Source of the DNA: Schizonepeta tenuifolia
Taxonomy: Eukaryota; Streptophyta; Magnoliopsida; Lamiales; Lamiaceae
Assembly (NCBI GenBank): GCA_029490685.1
Contig: CM055958.1
Location: 37,798,446 to 37,862,445 of the forward strand
Direction: 5' to 3'
DNA length: 64,000 nt
Below the pieces are notes generated by a model, which searched no databases, was not told the origin of the DNA, and was given only the letters and a program-made list of their open reading frames with translations. This document shows, one piece after another, positions 36,701 to 44,660 of the stretch (the first letter of the stretch is position 1; every line of letters starts with the position of its first letter). The translations under genes were made by a program, and so were the position numbers.

Positions 36701-38347
36701 TTCGTTGTTCACACGGATCATGAATCTCTCAAATACCTTAAAGGTCAAGGAAAGCTTAGCAAGAGGCATGTTAAGTGGGTGGAATTCATTGAATCATTTC
36801 CTTATGTGATCAAGTATAAGAAGGGCAAGGAGAATATTGTGGCTGATGCGTTGTCTCGGAGGTATTCTTTAATCTCTACTTTGAGTTCTAAACTTCTTGG
36901 TTTTGAGTCAATTAAGGAGATGTATACTAATGATTCTGATTTTGCTTCGATATATCTAGCTTGTGAGCATGCTGCATTTGATAAGTTTTATAGGCATGAG
37001 GGCTACTTGTTTAGAGAGTCTAAGTTGTGCATTCCTAAGTGTTCCATGCGTGAGTTGCTTGTTCGTGAAGCTCATGGTGGTGGGTTAATGGGGCATTTTG
37101 GAGTTCATAAGACTTTGGATGTTTTGCATGAACATTTTTATTGGCCTAAAATGCGTGTTGATGTTGAAAGAATTTGTGGTAGATGTATAACTTGCATGCA
37201 AGCTAAATCCAAATCACATCCACATGGTTTGTATACACCTTTACCTATTCCTAATGCACCTTGGGAGAACATTTCTATGGACTTTGTTTTGGGTTTGCCT
37301 AGAACAAGTAGGGGTAAGGATTCTGTATTTGTTGTTGTTGATAGATTTTCAAAAATGGCACATTTCATACCATGTCATAAGAGTGATGATGCTACTCATA
37401 TTGCTGATTTGTTCTTTAAAGAAATTGTGCGTTTGCATGGAATTCCAAGAAGCATTGTTAGTGATCGAGATGTGAAGTTTTTGAGTCATTTTTGGCGTGT
37501 GTTATGGAATAAATTGGGAACTAAACTTCTGTTTTCTACTACTTGTCATCCCCAAACCGATGGACAAACCGAAGTAGTTAATAGGACTTTATCTCAATTG
37601 CTTCGAACATTGATTCAAAGGAACTTGAAAAGTTGGGAGGATTGCTTACCTTTTGCTGAATTTGCTTATAATCGAAGTGTTCATTCTGCTACTAACTTTT
37701 CTCCATTTGAAGTTGTTTATGGCTTTAATCCATTGAGTCCACTTGATCTTATTCCAATTCCAATTGAGGAACGAGCTAGTCTTGATGGTAAAGCTAAGGC
37801 AGAAATGGTGAAAAAGTTGCATGAGAAGGTGAAGCAAAACATTGAGAAGAGGACGGAGCAATACATCAAGCAAGCAAACAAGGGCCGAAAGCAAGTCATC
37901 TTTGAGCCGGGAGATTGGGTTTGGCTACACTTGAGAAAGGAGAGGTTTCCATCCAAAAGGAAGTCCAAGTTGCAACCAAGAGGAGATGGACCATTTCAAG
38001 TCATTGCACGAGTGAATGATAATGCTTACAAACTAGACCTACCGGGTGAGTATAATGTAAGTGCTACTTTCAATGTTGCTGATTTGTCTCCTTATTTTGG
38101 TGATTTAGATTCGAGGACGAATCCTTTTGAAGAAGAAGGGAATGATGGGGCTGCATCCAAGTTAACCAACGACAACAATAGAGATCCCTTGATCATTCAT
38201 GGTGGGCCGGTTACAAGAGCTAGAGCTAAGAAGATAAAGGAGGCCATGGTGTTGATTATAGCTGAAATGAAAGCCCGAGTCCAAGAGCAATCTACGTTGG
38301 GCCAAATGGTGAATCTTATACAAGTCGGTGGGCTGAATCCAACTTGA
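33713..38347 (+). CDS. Gag-Pol polyprotein of element D (1544 aa)
   Basis: Supplies capsid and all enzymes for LTR retrotransposition in one frame. ATG 33713 (MGDNINQ) is the first methionine; a GTG at 33698 in frame is not a plausible plant start. Approximate domains: Gag core 85-250 (AYLEWERKVELIF, YALVWWDQL); CCHC knuckle 315-330 (CFRCHGIGHIASEC); aspartic protease at ~406 (IIDGGSC) to ~470 (LLGRPWQFDRR); RT 655-840, catalytic YFDD ~790; RNase H 935-1060 (ECDASGVGVGAVL, TDHESLKYL, VADALSRR); integrase HHCC ~1120-1165, core D in MDFVLGLPR ~1190, D in SDRDVKFL ~1250, E in TDGQTEVVNRTL ~1286; tail RTNPFEEEGND ~1467 and GPVTRARAKK ~1498. The last ~68 codons lie inside the 3' LTR, a known CRM feature. 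The tail resembles the CR motif of CRM group A, proposed to target centromeric chromatin. No key residue is visibly missing. Confidence 0.97.
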   Translation: MGDNINQNPNEFTLQAMQQQFARFNTILESVSDRLENLELQGQQRNHDERESEEEEEAESMHRAPRHNGRRRHQNEVDRDLGSIKLKIPAFQGRSDPEAYLEWERKVELIFECHNYSEEKKVKLAVIEFTDYALVWWDQLTTNRRRYGERPISTWDEMKSIMRKRFVPSHYFRELYQKLQSLSQGTKSVDEFYKEMEIAMIRANVEEDREATMARFLCGLNREIANVVDLQHYVELEDMVHMAMKVERQFKKKGTFQKNFPTSSQSSKPKEWTSSKPTFGAASKPQNQMSKPFNEVDKGKGTSTSTPNTTRTRDVKCFRCHGIGHIASECPNKRVMVVKSNGELESESEHEDDGGDEQPEEITPEHGELFVVRRALNVQVKGDDQQRENIFHTRCLVQGKVCMMIIDGGSCTNVASSDMVDKMKLATQKHPQPYKLQWLNECGEIRVTKQVLISFSIGNYKDDVLCDVVPMHASHILLGRPWQFDRRVIHDGFQNRYTFKHNNKSVMLVPLTPQQVHEDQIKMSQMRRARENEGKKSEGVDTHMREKKSGENTREGKEKQNFFVRAKEMKRAIVEEESVLILVYKESFFSTNELTPSLPSTFVSLLKEFEDVFPEEEPSGLPPLRGIEHQIDFVPGAVLPNRSAYRANPEETREIQRQVEDLMEKGRVRESMSPCAVPVIVVSKKDGSWRMCTDCRAINKITVKYRYPIPRLDDMLDELHGAVVFTKIDLKSGYHQIRIREGDEWKTAFKTKYGLYEWLVMPFGLTNAPSTFMRLMHHVLRSFIGKFVVVYFDDILIYSKNVDEHLDHVRAVLDTLRKESLYANLKKCSFCMDKVVFLGFVVSANGIEMEREKVQAILQWPTPQNIAQVRSFHGLASFYRRFVKDFSTIAAPLNEIVKKDVGFHWGEKQEHAFNLLKEKLTSAPILALPNFDKTFELECDASGVGVGAVLLQDGKPIAYFSEKLKGAQLNYPTYDKELYALVRAFETWQHYLWPKEFVVHTDHESLKYLKGQGKLSKRHVKWVEFIESFPYVIKYKKGKENIVADALSRRYSLISTLSSKLLGFESIKEMYTNDSDFASIYLACEHAAFDKFYRHEGYLFRESKLCIPKCSMRELLVREAHGGGLMGHFGVHKTLDVLHEHFYWPKMRVDVERICGRCITCMQAKSKSHPHGLYTPLPIPNAPWENISMDFVLGLPRTSRGKDSVFVVVDRFSKMAHFIPCHKSDDATHIADLFFKEIVRLHGIPRSIVSDRDVKFLSHFWRVLWNKLGTKLLFSTTCHPQTDGQTEVVNRTLSQLLRTLIQRNLKSWEDCLPFAEFAYNRSVHSATNFSPFEVVYGFNPLSPLDLIPIPIEERASLDGKAKAEMVKKLHEKVKQNIEKRTEQYIKQANKGRKQVIFEPGDWVWLHLRKERFPSKRKSKLQPRGDGPFQVIARVNDNAYKLDLPGEYNVSATFNVADLSPYFGDLDSRTNPFEEEGNDGAASKLTNDNNRDPLIIHGGPVTRARAKKIKEAMVLIIAEMKARVQEQSTLGQMVNLIQVGGLNPT
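38129..38142 (+). other. Polypurine tract of element D
   Basis: gaagaagaagggaa directly before TGATGGGG of the 3' LTR; plus-strand primer. It lies inside the pol frame. Confidence 0.9.
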
Positions 38348-38900
38348 AGAATGGGCTATTTACAAATCAGATTTGGAGGCCCAAGATGAGGAATAAAGAT
38401 GCATATTTTCGTGCATGTTCAAGAGGGCAAATAAAGAGTCATGTTAGTTTCTTTATTATGACTTAAATAAGTGACTTTTGAGTCCAAGGGTCATAGGTAC
38501 TTAATAAGTGATGTAATGAGTGTTAAATAAGTCTATTTATGAGTTTAATTAGTGTTATCAATGATAGGATACCAAGAATCCTTTCCTAGCCTATAAATAG
38601 ACTTGTAAATCACTTGTAAGAGGAGACCTTGAGTTATAAACGAAAATTGGCTTTGCCTTTGTGAGTTGAATTTCTCTCTTGTAGAGTTTTCACTTGTTCC
38701 GAACTTATCAAGACTAGTGAGCAAAGTCTTGTGGCGTTCAACCATACCGAGGTTCTTGGCTGATTATATAGCCAACGGGTCGAGGTTTTCTTCGCTCTAG
38801 GAGGTGATCAAACTGGATTCTCGATCTAGGGAGACCGCTGCCTACCTCTTATACGAAGGGTTCTTGGATCTTTTATCCAACGGGTCCTCCGTCCGTATCA
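38143..38900 (+). repeat. 3' LTR of element D
   Basis: 758 bp, visually identical to 32579-33336. Encodes the C-terminal ~68 codons of pol up to the TGA at 38345-38347. Confidence 0.98.
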
Positions 38901-38905
38901 TAGTC

Positions 38906-39333
38906 ATTAGTAGTTAATAAGTGGTTTAATTAGTGTTAAATAAGTCTATTCATGAGTTTAATCAGTGTCATAAGTACTGTCATTATTGGTAGGCTACGAA
39001 GAGTCATTTTCCAACATATAAATAGGTGTGATATCATTTGTAATCGGATAACATATACACCTTGAGTTATAAACGAAAATTGGCTTTGCCTTTGTGAGTT
39101 GAATTTCTCTCTTGTAGAGTTTTCACTTGTTCCGAACTTATCAAGACTAGTGAGCAAAGTCTTGTGGCGTTCAACCATACCGAGGTTCTTGGCTGATTAT
39201 ATTGCCAACGGGTCGAGGTTTTCTTCGCTCTAGGAGGTGATCAAACTGGATTCTCGATCTAGGGAGACCGCTGCCTACCTCTTATACGAAGGGTTCTTGG
39301 ATCTTTTATCCAACGGGTCCTCCGTCCGTATCA
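38906..39333 (+). repeat. 5' LTR of B2, right part
   Basis: Resumes after TAGTC (38901-38905) and ends CCGTCCGTATCA. Carries the ACATATAAATA box near 39015. Confidence 0.95.
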
Positions 39334-39335
39334 TT

Positions 39336-39347
39336 TGGTATCAGAGC
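39336..39347 (+). other. Primer binding site of element B2
   Basis: TGGTATCAGAGC, 2 bp after the LTR, tRNA-Met type. Confidence 0.93.
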
Positions 39348-39414
39348 AATCTGGTATTGATCTGAACCTCTATCTTTATATTTTCTATCCAAAAAAAAAA
39401 AAAAATACAAAAAA

Positions 39415-40167
39415 ATGAGCAAATTGTTGAAGGAGCATCGAGAGCGTGCATATGTTCTTCGCATGAAAACTAAGTTAATGTTGGCGGAGATTAAGGCTGC
39501 CAACGAAGAGTTGAAGAAGCTTGTGGAAGCAACAACGAGGAAGACCTTTTGTGACATGCATTGCCAAAGTTGTGATTCCACACCGCAATTGGAGGCCCAA
39601 CCAAATGGAGAGAAGGGAATTGAGGACAAGGTGATTGTTCCCCAGATTTTCGACAAGGTTTCTTCCATTGTGGTCGAAGAACTCGAGGATCCTAATCCAT
39701 TTGTTCTTGTTTCTCAAGTTCATGACAACAACCAACATGAAGGCATAGTGGTTGCAAGTGACCAGAAAATAACGAGGGGCGAATTCATTGTTGAAAGTTG
39801 TGCAGGTGTGGTATGTGTTCCCTTGGTGCCACTGTTGAGCGTTCCTCCGTTGAATCACAAATCTTCATTTCAAATGTCGTGGTTGAATGTTCATGACAAT
39901 AACGAGGTGTACTCACAAACAAGGAAACCATTCCAAATTGGAGCAATTCTGGATTTGAGGACAAATCATTGTCAAGATGAGGGGAATGATAAACCCCTAG
40001 GTACGTGGTTTGTTTCTATTTTACAGGTATATCATTTCGATATGGAACCACGTACAACTATCAAAATCAAGGATGAAAATCACGTCTTCAAACCCGGAGG
40101 ATTGGATTGGTTGTTACTAAACACTGACCTTTCTTTTGGAAATAAGATTCGGGACGAATCTTCTTGA
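39415..40167 (+). CDS. Family-B unknown protein, copy 2 (250 aa)
   Basis: Uninterrupted frame from ATG 39415, which follows an A-rich leader. The N-terminus MSKLLKEHRERAYVLRMK matches copy 3 but not copy 1; from residue ~20 all three agree closely. Contents: helical EIKAANEELKKLVEA, an acidic/hydrophobic middle (VSSIVVEELEDPNPFVLVSQ), LDLRTNHCQDEGND at ~178-191 recalling the CRM integrase tail, and a C-terminus ending IRDESS. No enzyme domain, zinc knuckle, signal peptide or membrane helix. It is the only coding capacity of an element with otherwise complete cis signals. I do not know its function; a Gag-like, targeting or packaging role would be a guess. Confidence 0.65.
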   Translation: MSKLLKEHRERAYVLRMKTKLMLAEIKAANEELKKLVEATTRKTFCDMHCQSCDSTPQLEAQPNGEKGIEDKVIVPQIFDKVSSIVVEELEDPNPFVLVSQVHDNNQHEGIVVASDQKITRGEFIVESCAGVVCVPLVPLLSVPPLNHKSSFQMSWLNVHDNNEVYSQTRKPFQIGAILDLRTNHCQDEGNDKPLGTWFVSILQVYHFDMEPRTTIKIKDENHVFKPGGLDWLLLNTDLSFGNKIRDESS

Positions 40168-40179
40168 AGAAAAAGGGAA
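40166..40179 (+). other. Polypurine tract of element B2
   Basis: gaagaaaaagggaa directly before TGATGTGAGC of the 3' LTR; one base different from the D tract. Confidence 0.88.
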
Positions 40180-40894
40180 TGATGTGAGCACGGATGGGCA
40201 ACCAACGACTACAAGTCAGATTTCAGGAACTAAATAAAAGTATGCCGATTTCAAGTCCAATATCAAGATAAATCGGGCCAAATGGTGAATATTAATGGGC
40301 TGAATTCGTCTTAAAAGGGCTTGTCAACAATCAGACTTTGAAGGCCCGAGAAGAAAAATAAATGGTTAATTTTCGTGCATAATAAAGAGGTTTCATGAAG
40401 AGTCTATTTATTTTATTTATTATGTGTTAAATAAGTGACTTTTGAAGTCTAGAGTCATAAGTAGTCATTAGTAGTTAATAAGTGGTTTAATTAGTGTTAA
40501 ATAAGTCTATTCATGAGTTTAATCAGTGTCATAAGTACTGTCATTATTGGTAGGCTACGAAGAGTCATTTTCCAACATATAAATAGGTGTGATATCATTT
40601 GTAATCGGATAACATATACACCTTGAGTTATAAACGAAAATTGGCTTTGCCTTTGTGAGTTGAATTTCTCTCTTGTAGAGTTTTCACTTGTTCCGAACTT
40701 ATCAAGACTAGTGAGCAAAGTCTTGTGGCGTTCAACCATACCGAGGTTCTTGGCTGATTATATAGCCAACGGGTCGAGGTTTTCTTCGCTCTAGGAGGTG
40801 ATCAAACTGGATTCTCGATCTAGGGAGACCGCTGCCTACCTCTTATACGAAGGGTTCTTGGATCTTTTATCCAACGGGTCCTCCGTCCGTATCA
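40180..40894 (+). repeat. 3' LTR of element B2
   Basis: 715 bp, TGATGTGAGCACGG to CCGTCCGTATCA. It is followed not by CTTTG but by AAATA plus pararetrovirus sequence in reverse, which marks the left edge of the inverted segment. Confidence 0.96.
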
Positions 40895-40909
40895 AAATAC
40901 TTACCCAGT

Positions 40910-41172
40910 AAACATTTTGGCCTTATTTTTGCACCTTTGGGCTTCTATTGTGATGGAGAACCAGTGGTGAAGTGCCCATCCAATTCGGCTTCCATGCAAA
41001 AAATGATTTTTCGGTCACCTATGCCTAATAAATGGCCTGGGCGAAGAGCCAGCCCAAAATCCGACCAAGAGATAATCAAAATCTGCTCCAACTATCACTT
41101 AGCCCTTCAAAAAATATTTCCAACAGCGTGTGAACGGACGAAATCGGAGAAGGGACGGACGAAAATTTTTTT
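40910..41172 (-). repeat. Satellite fragment, inverted
   Basis: Reverse of the 315-bp monomer ('gtggtgaagtgcccatcc', 'cctaataaatggcctgggcg'). It is the only satellite in this orientation in the window. A short non-satellite filler (~41160-41185, 'ttttttttagagggtgagga') separates it from the long LTR. Confidence 0.93.
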
Positions 41173-41185
41173 TAGAGGGTGAGGA

Positions 41186-41508
41186 TGTAATACCCCGAGC
41201 TTTTATAACATTAAAGAGCGTATTAAATAACCTTATAAGTTTAAATGACAAGACTTGAGGAATAAAATTTTTTCTAAATAAATAAAAATGAGTAAAATGA
41301 CTGAAATGCCCTTATGTATTTTTACGTGAGATTATGTGTTTCTATTTCTTGAAATGATAATGTGATGCATATATTGAGCTTATTTGTATGAGAATGAGTA
41401 CGAGTATGATTTTCAGAGATTTCCGAGGATTTTGATTTGAAGTGAATAGTGTTGATAACCGAGAAATCGCTATTCACCGATAAACATAGAATATATTTTA
41501 ATTAGAAT
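41186..41508 (+). repeat. Displaced, inverted end of the long solo LTR
   Basis: Begins TGTAATACCCCGAGC and runs to AGAAT, the inverted TSD of element E. Contains a 'gtgaatagtgttgataaccg' block. It completes the LTR whose other end is at 21412. Confidence 0.75.
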
Positions 41509-41752
41509 TGATACGGACGAAGGACCCGTTGGATAAAAGATCCAAGAACCCTTCGTATAAGAGGTAGACAGCGGTCTCCCTAGATCGAGAATCCAGTTTG
41601 ATCACCTCCTAGAGTGAAGAAAACCTCGACCCGTTGGCTATATAATCAGCCAAGAACCTCGGTATGGTTGAACGCCACAAGACTTTGCTCACTAGTCTTG
41701 ATAAGTTCGGAACAAGTGAAAACTCTACAAGAGAGAAATTCAACTCACAAAG
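41509..41752 (-). repeat. 3' LTR of element E, right part (inverted)
   Basis: TGATACGGACGAAGG to ...CAACTCACAAAG, 244 bp. The CAAAG at the right end is the complement of CTTTG, the B2 TSD. Confidence 0.93.
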
Positions 41753-42467
41753 TGATACGGACGGAGGACCCGTTGGATAAAAGATCCAAGAACCCTTCGT
41801 ATAAGAGGTAGGCAGCGGTCTCCCTAGATCGAGAATCCAGTTTGATCACCTCCTAGAGCGAAGAAAACCTCGACCCGTTGGCTATATAATCAGCCAAGAA
41901 CCTCGGTATGGTTGAACGCCACAAGACTTTGCTCACTAGTCTTGATAAGTTCGGAACAAGTGAAAACTCTACAAGAGAGAAATTCAACTCACAAAGGCAA
42001 AGCCAATTTTCGTTTATAACTCAAGGTGTATATGTTATCCGATTACAAATGATATCACACCTATTTATATGTTGGAAAATGACTCTTCGTAGCCTACCAA
42101 TAATGACAGTACTTATGACACTGATTAAACTCATGAATAGACTTATTTAACACTAATTAAACCACTTATTAACTACTAATGACTACTTATGACTCTAGAC
42201 TTCAAAAGTCACTTATTTAACACATAATAAATAAAATAAATAGACTCTTCATGAAACCTCTTTATTATGCACGAAAATTAACCATTTATTTTTCTTCTCG
42301 GGCCTTCAAAGTCTGATTGTTGACAAGCCCTTTTAAGACGAATTCAGCCCATTAATATTCACCATTTGGCCCGATTTATCTTGATATTGGACTTGAAATC
42401 GGCATACTTTTATTTAGTTCCTGAAATCTGACTTGTAGTCGTTGGTTGCCCATCCGTGCTCACATCA
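41753..42467 (-). repeat. Solo family-B LTR in the pararetrovirus
   Basis: 715 bp, TGATACGGACGG to GCTCACATCA, apparently identical to the 3' LTR of B2. Right TSD TATTT at 42468-42472; the left partner is AAATA at 40895-40899 in the inverted segment. Confidence 0.95.
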
Positions 42468-42881
42468 TATTTGCTGGGTCAAAGACGAAGACGAATCCAT
42501 TGATTGAGAATCCGCCTCCCTACTCATCACTCAAGACAACCTCACAGAATATTTACTTTCTCCCGCCGCCAAGTCGGAACACGACCTGGCTCTGATACCA
42601 CGATCGGCTCGGGAGCCCTGTAATCACGTACCCTCTAGGCGGAACACGATACGGATAACACCATGACTAGTTGTCTTATGGATAACTTGGCATCAACGCC
42701 TCAATCCTTAGACCAACATATCATGATGAAATCTTTACCAAAATCCACCGTACATAATACAGGGACCGTAGCTAACACTTTTCTGATGTACAGGATCCTT
42801 TTAACAAAGGCAAGTACAGAGCATACTTTGTGTGTATATACAGACCTTGGGAGATCATAAATATCTATGAAGATATCCAGA
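42468..42881. repeat. Pararetrovirus terminal direct repeat, 3' copy
   Basis: Repeats 48347-48760 with offset 5879; the only difference I noted is C/T at 42878/48757. Includes the primer site and upstream leader. It reflects integration of a more-than-unit-length copy. Confidence 0.95.
42586..42600 (-). other. Pararetrovirus primer binding site, 3' copy
   Basis: Reverse strand TGGTATCAGAGCCAG, complementary to initiator tRNA-Met over 12 or more bases. It is the map origin of Caulimoviridae genomes. Confidence 0.92.
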
Positions 42882-42936
42882 GGACTTTCGGGAGAAGGAG
42901 AAGGTTTAGCTGGAATTCATAAGTAAAGAGATAGGT

Positions 42937-42990
42937 TTTATTTTATTTTTTCCGTATCTTACATTCAGCATGCACCAAGCCTATATATAG
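42937..42990 (-). promoter_or_regulatory. Candidate pararetrovirus promoter and poly(A) signal
   Basis: TATA-like CTATATATAG at 42981-42990; overlapping AATAAA motifs on the minus strand at 42937-42947. This is the only non-coding gap after the last viral frame, where a full-length transcript promoter is expected. The transcript start is inferred at about 42950-42956. Confidence 0.5.
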
Positions 42991-43142
42991 GACTATGGCT
43001 GCAACATGCATCTCTATCTCTATTACAACAAGGTAGACGCGTATTTACAAGATGAAGGCCACGTATCTAGGATGAAAGACACGTATCTATGGCTGCATGG
43101 ATGAAGAAGTAGCATGAGGTGGCAAGCTCTTGTCATCTTTAT

Positions 43143-44660
43143 CTATATCCATGTGATTGCCTTGGTTGTCTTCATCTTCCGAGGACCATGGTATTTGTAA
43201 TTTGATGAAGTATTCCAAGATGATTTTATCATCTTCTTCAATGATGTGTCTCTCTTCCTTGCTTCTTTGTCTGCATTAGGCTGGATGGCTTTATTGGGCA
43301 TCTTGGAACTTGCTTCTTTGTTGGTATTAGGCTGGATGGCTTTATTAGGCATCTTGGAACTTGCTTCTTTGTATGCATTAGGCTTCTTGGTATTTGGTCC
43401 TTGGCTGGTTCCTTCATCGTCAGAAGAGTAAATGCTGGCCCGTATTGATTCGAGGACAAAAGAGGTGTAGGTAAGTCCTTCGGGATGATCCAGAGGAGTC
43501 ACTTTTTTGGTGAGACATAGGTGGATATACATCTGCCTTTGTTCGAACAAATTATCTCCGGTTGAGCCAGCTGTGGTCTTCCATTTATAGTACATTGGAA
43601 GAGGGACCAGATGTCCTTTTATGTCATTGGAATAAGGTCTATGACACATCAGGACTAGGTGTGGATTTGGTTTGTCTTCATTAGCATCTTGTAATTCATG
43701 ATAGAGTAAGGATAGCCATTCTTCTGCTGAGGCATACCATGTCAAGAGGTTCCATTGCAGAGTGTTATCATTCTCGGTGTTGCAAAAGAATGATATCATT
43801 TCTTCAATACAGAGTTCGATGGCATGATAATAAAGAGATGATAAACACCAAAGATACCAGAACATGTTGGGTATGACAGAGGTTGAAAGGTTGAGATAAG
43901 TTACCATAAGAAAAGGTTTATGTATATCAAAACACGCTTTTTCTAAGGGTAACTTGGTCTCCAGGATATAACTAGAGAGAAACTTGAACATATTTTGCCT
44001 TGCAAATAACCGGATCTCACGAATGGTTTCGAATGATTTAACATAAGGAGGAAAAGTGAGATCTGGTGGTTTTGGAACGGCCAAGGAATTGTTTGAAAGA
44101 AATGGATTTTTCCCCTTCCCCCCTACACAGATGAATGACTGTCGTGGTTTCTTTTTCTTGACCATGAAGATTATAGGGAGAATTTGTGTAGAAGATACGA
44201 GTTGTAAGGTTGGTTTTCTGGAAAGATAATCAGGAATAATATTATCTTTACCTTTGATGTGTTGGACGGTGAACTGATGTTTGGAAAACCAATCTTTGAG
44301 ACGAAGAAGTTGCTTTTCAGGTACTCCTTTGTGCTTGAGCTCCATTATAGCTGGGAAAGATGTATTATCCAGTTGGACAATAAACTCGTAGCCGACAAGA
44401 TGGAACTCGAACTTTTTGATGCCATTCTTTACCGCCAGTATTTCTTTGTAGACGGCATGGTAGTGCTTTTCAGAATCTTTGAATTGGCCGCTGGCATGTG
44501 CACAATAGTGTATCTTTGCGTCTTTCTTTTCTAGTAAAATTGCTCCCCAATGATCATCGCTTGCATCAGTTTGGAGGATTCTTTGGCCATCACCCGGGAT
44601 TCGTAGAGGTGCGAAATTCTGGCATATGTCTTTAAGATGTTGGACAGCTTCTGTTTGCAA
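43143..44660 (-). pseudogene. Pararetrovirus RNase H plus C-terminal extension
   Basis: The frame is open for 505 codons but has no proper start: it is the continuation of the RT frame after a shift near 44,690. Residues ~25-150 are RNase H (LQTDASDDHWGAILLE, HAVYKEILAVKNGI, KGKDNIIPDYLSR). Residues ~150-505 form a long extension I do not recognise: a basic KKKKPRQSF, an aromatic-rich middle (MFWYLWCLSSLYYH), and a C-terminus with two and a half 17-residue repeats (KEASSKMPNKAIQPN) followed by Lys-rich sequence. Known Caulimoviridae often end soon after RNase H or place another frame here; this may be a fused accessory product. It ends at TAG-side position 43143, ~150 bp before the TATA-like box. 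Confidence 0.82.
43261..43390. repeat. 51-bp tandem repeats in the pararetrovirus C-terminal frame
   Basis: Units at 43261-43311 and 43312-43362 and a partial unit from 43363; start-to-start spacing is 51 bp, which keeps the frame and encodes 17 residues. Confidence 0.9.

Larger units (their letters stand above)
32579..38900 (+). mobile_element. Element D: intact autonomous CRM-clade Ty3/gypsy retrotransposon
   Basis: 6322 bp, perfect TSD TAGTC (32574-32578 and 38901-38905), two 758-bp LTRs with no difference I can see, primer site, polypurine tract and one uninterrupted gag-pol frame. Everything visible is compatible with recent and possibly current activity. It sits in the 5' LTR of B2, so it is the last insertion in this nest. 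Confidence 0.98.
32292..40894 (+). mobile_element. Element B2: complete non-autonomous CRM-like element, split by D
   Basis: 5' LTR 32292-32578 plus 38906-39333 (715 bp when joined), internal region 39334-40179, 3' LTR 40180-40894 (715 bp). Without D and its TSD copy it is 2276 bp. Left TSD CTTTG; the right copy is at 41748-41752 as CAAAG because of the inversion. The only visible LTR difference is at ~39204 (T for A), so it is young. Confidence 0.95.
40895..41752 (-). other. Inverted segment between two opposed family-B LTRs
   Basis: 858 bp made of, in order: 13 bp of pararetrovirus sequence (AAATACTTACCCA, reverse of TGGGTAAGTATTT), inverted satellite, inverted end of the long solo LTR, the AGAAT pentamer and the inverted 3' end of the E LTR. 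In the flipped orientation all junctions match their partners: CTTTG for B2, ATTCT for E, TATTT for the LTR in the pararetrovirus. Confidence 0.92.

Noticed and set aside
36470..37968. Antisense frames of 76-99 codons over RNase H and integrase of family D
   Set aside because: Opposite-strand shadows of conserved pol sequence, present identically in E and F.
42586..42600. tRNA-like sequence at the TGGTATCAGAGC sites
   Set aside because: Only the 12-15 nt complementary to the tRNA 3' end are present; they are primer sites, not tRNA genes.
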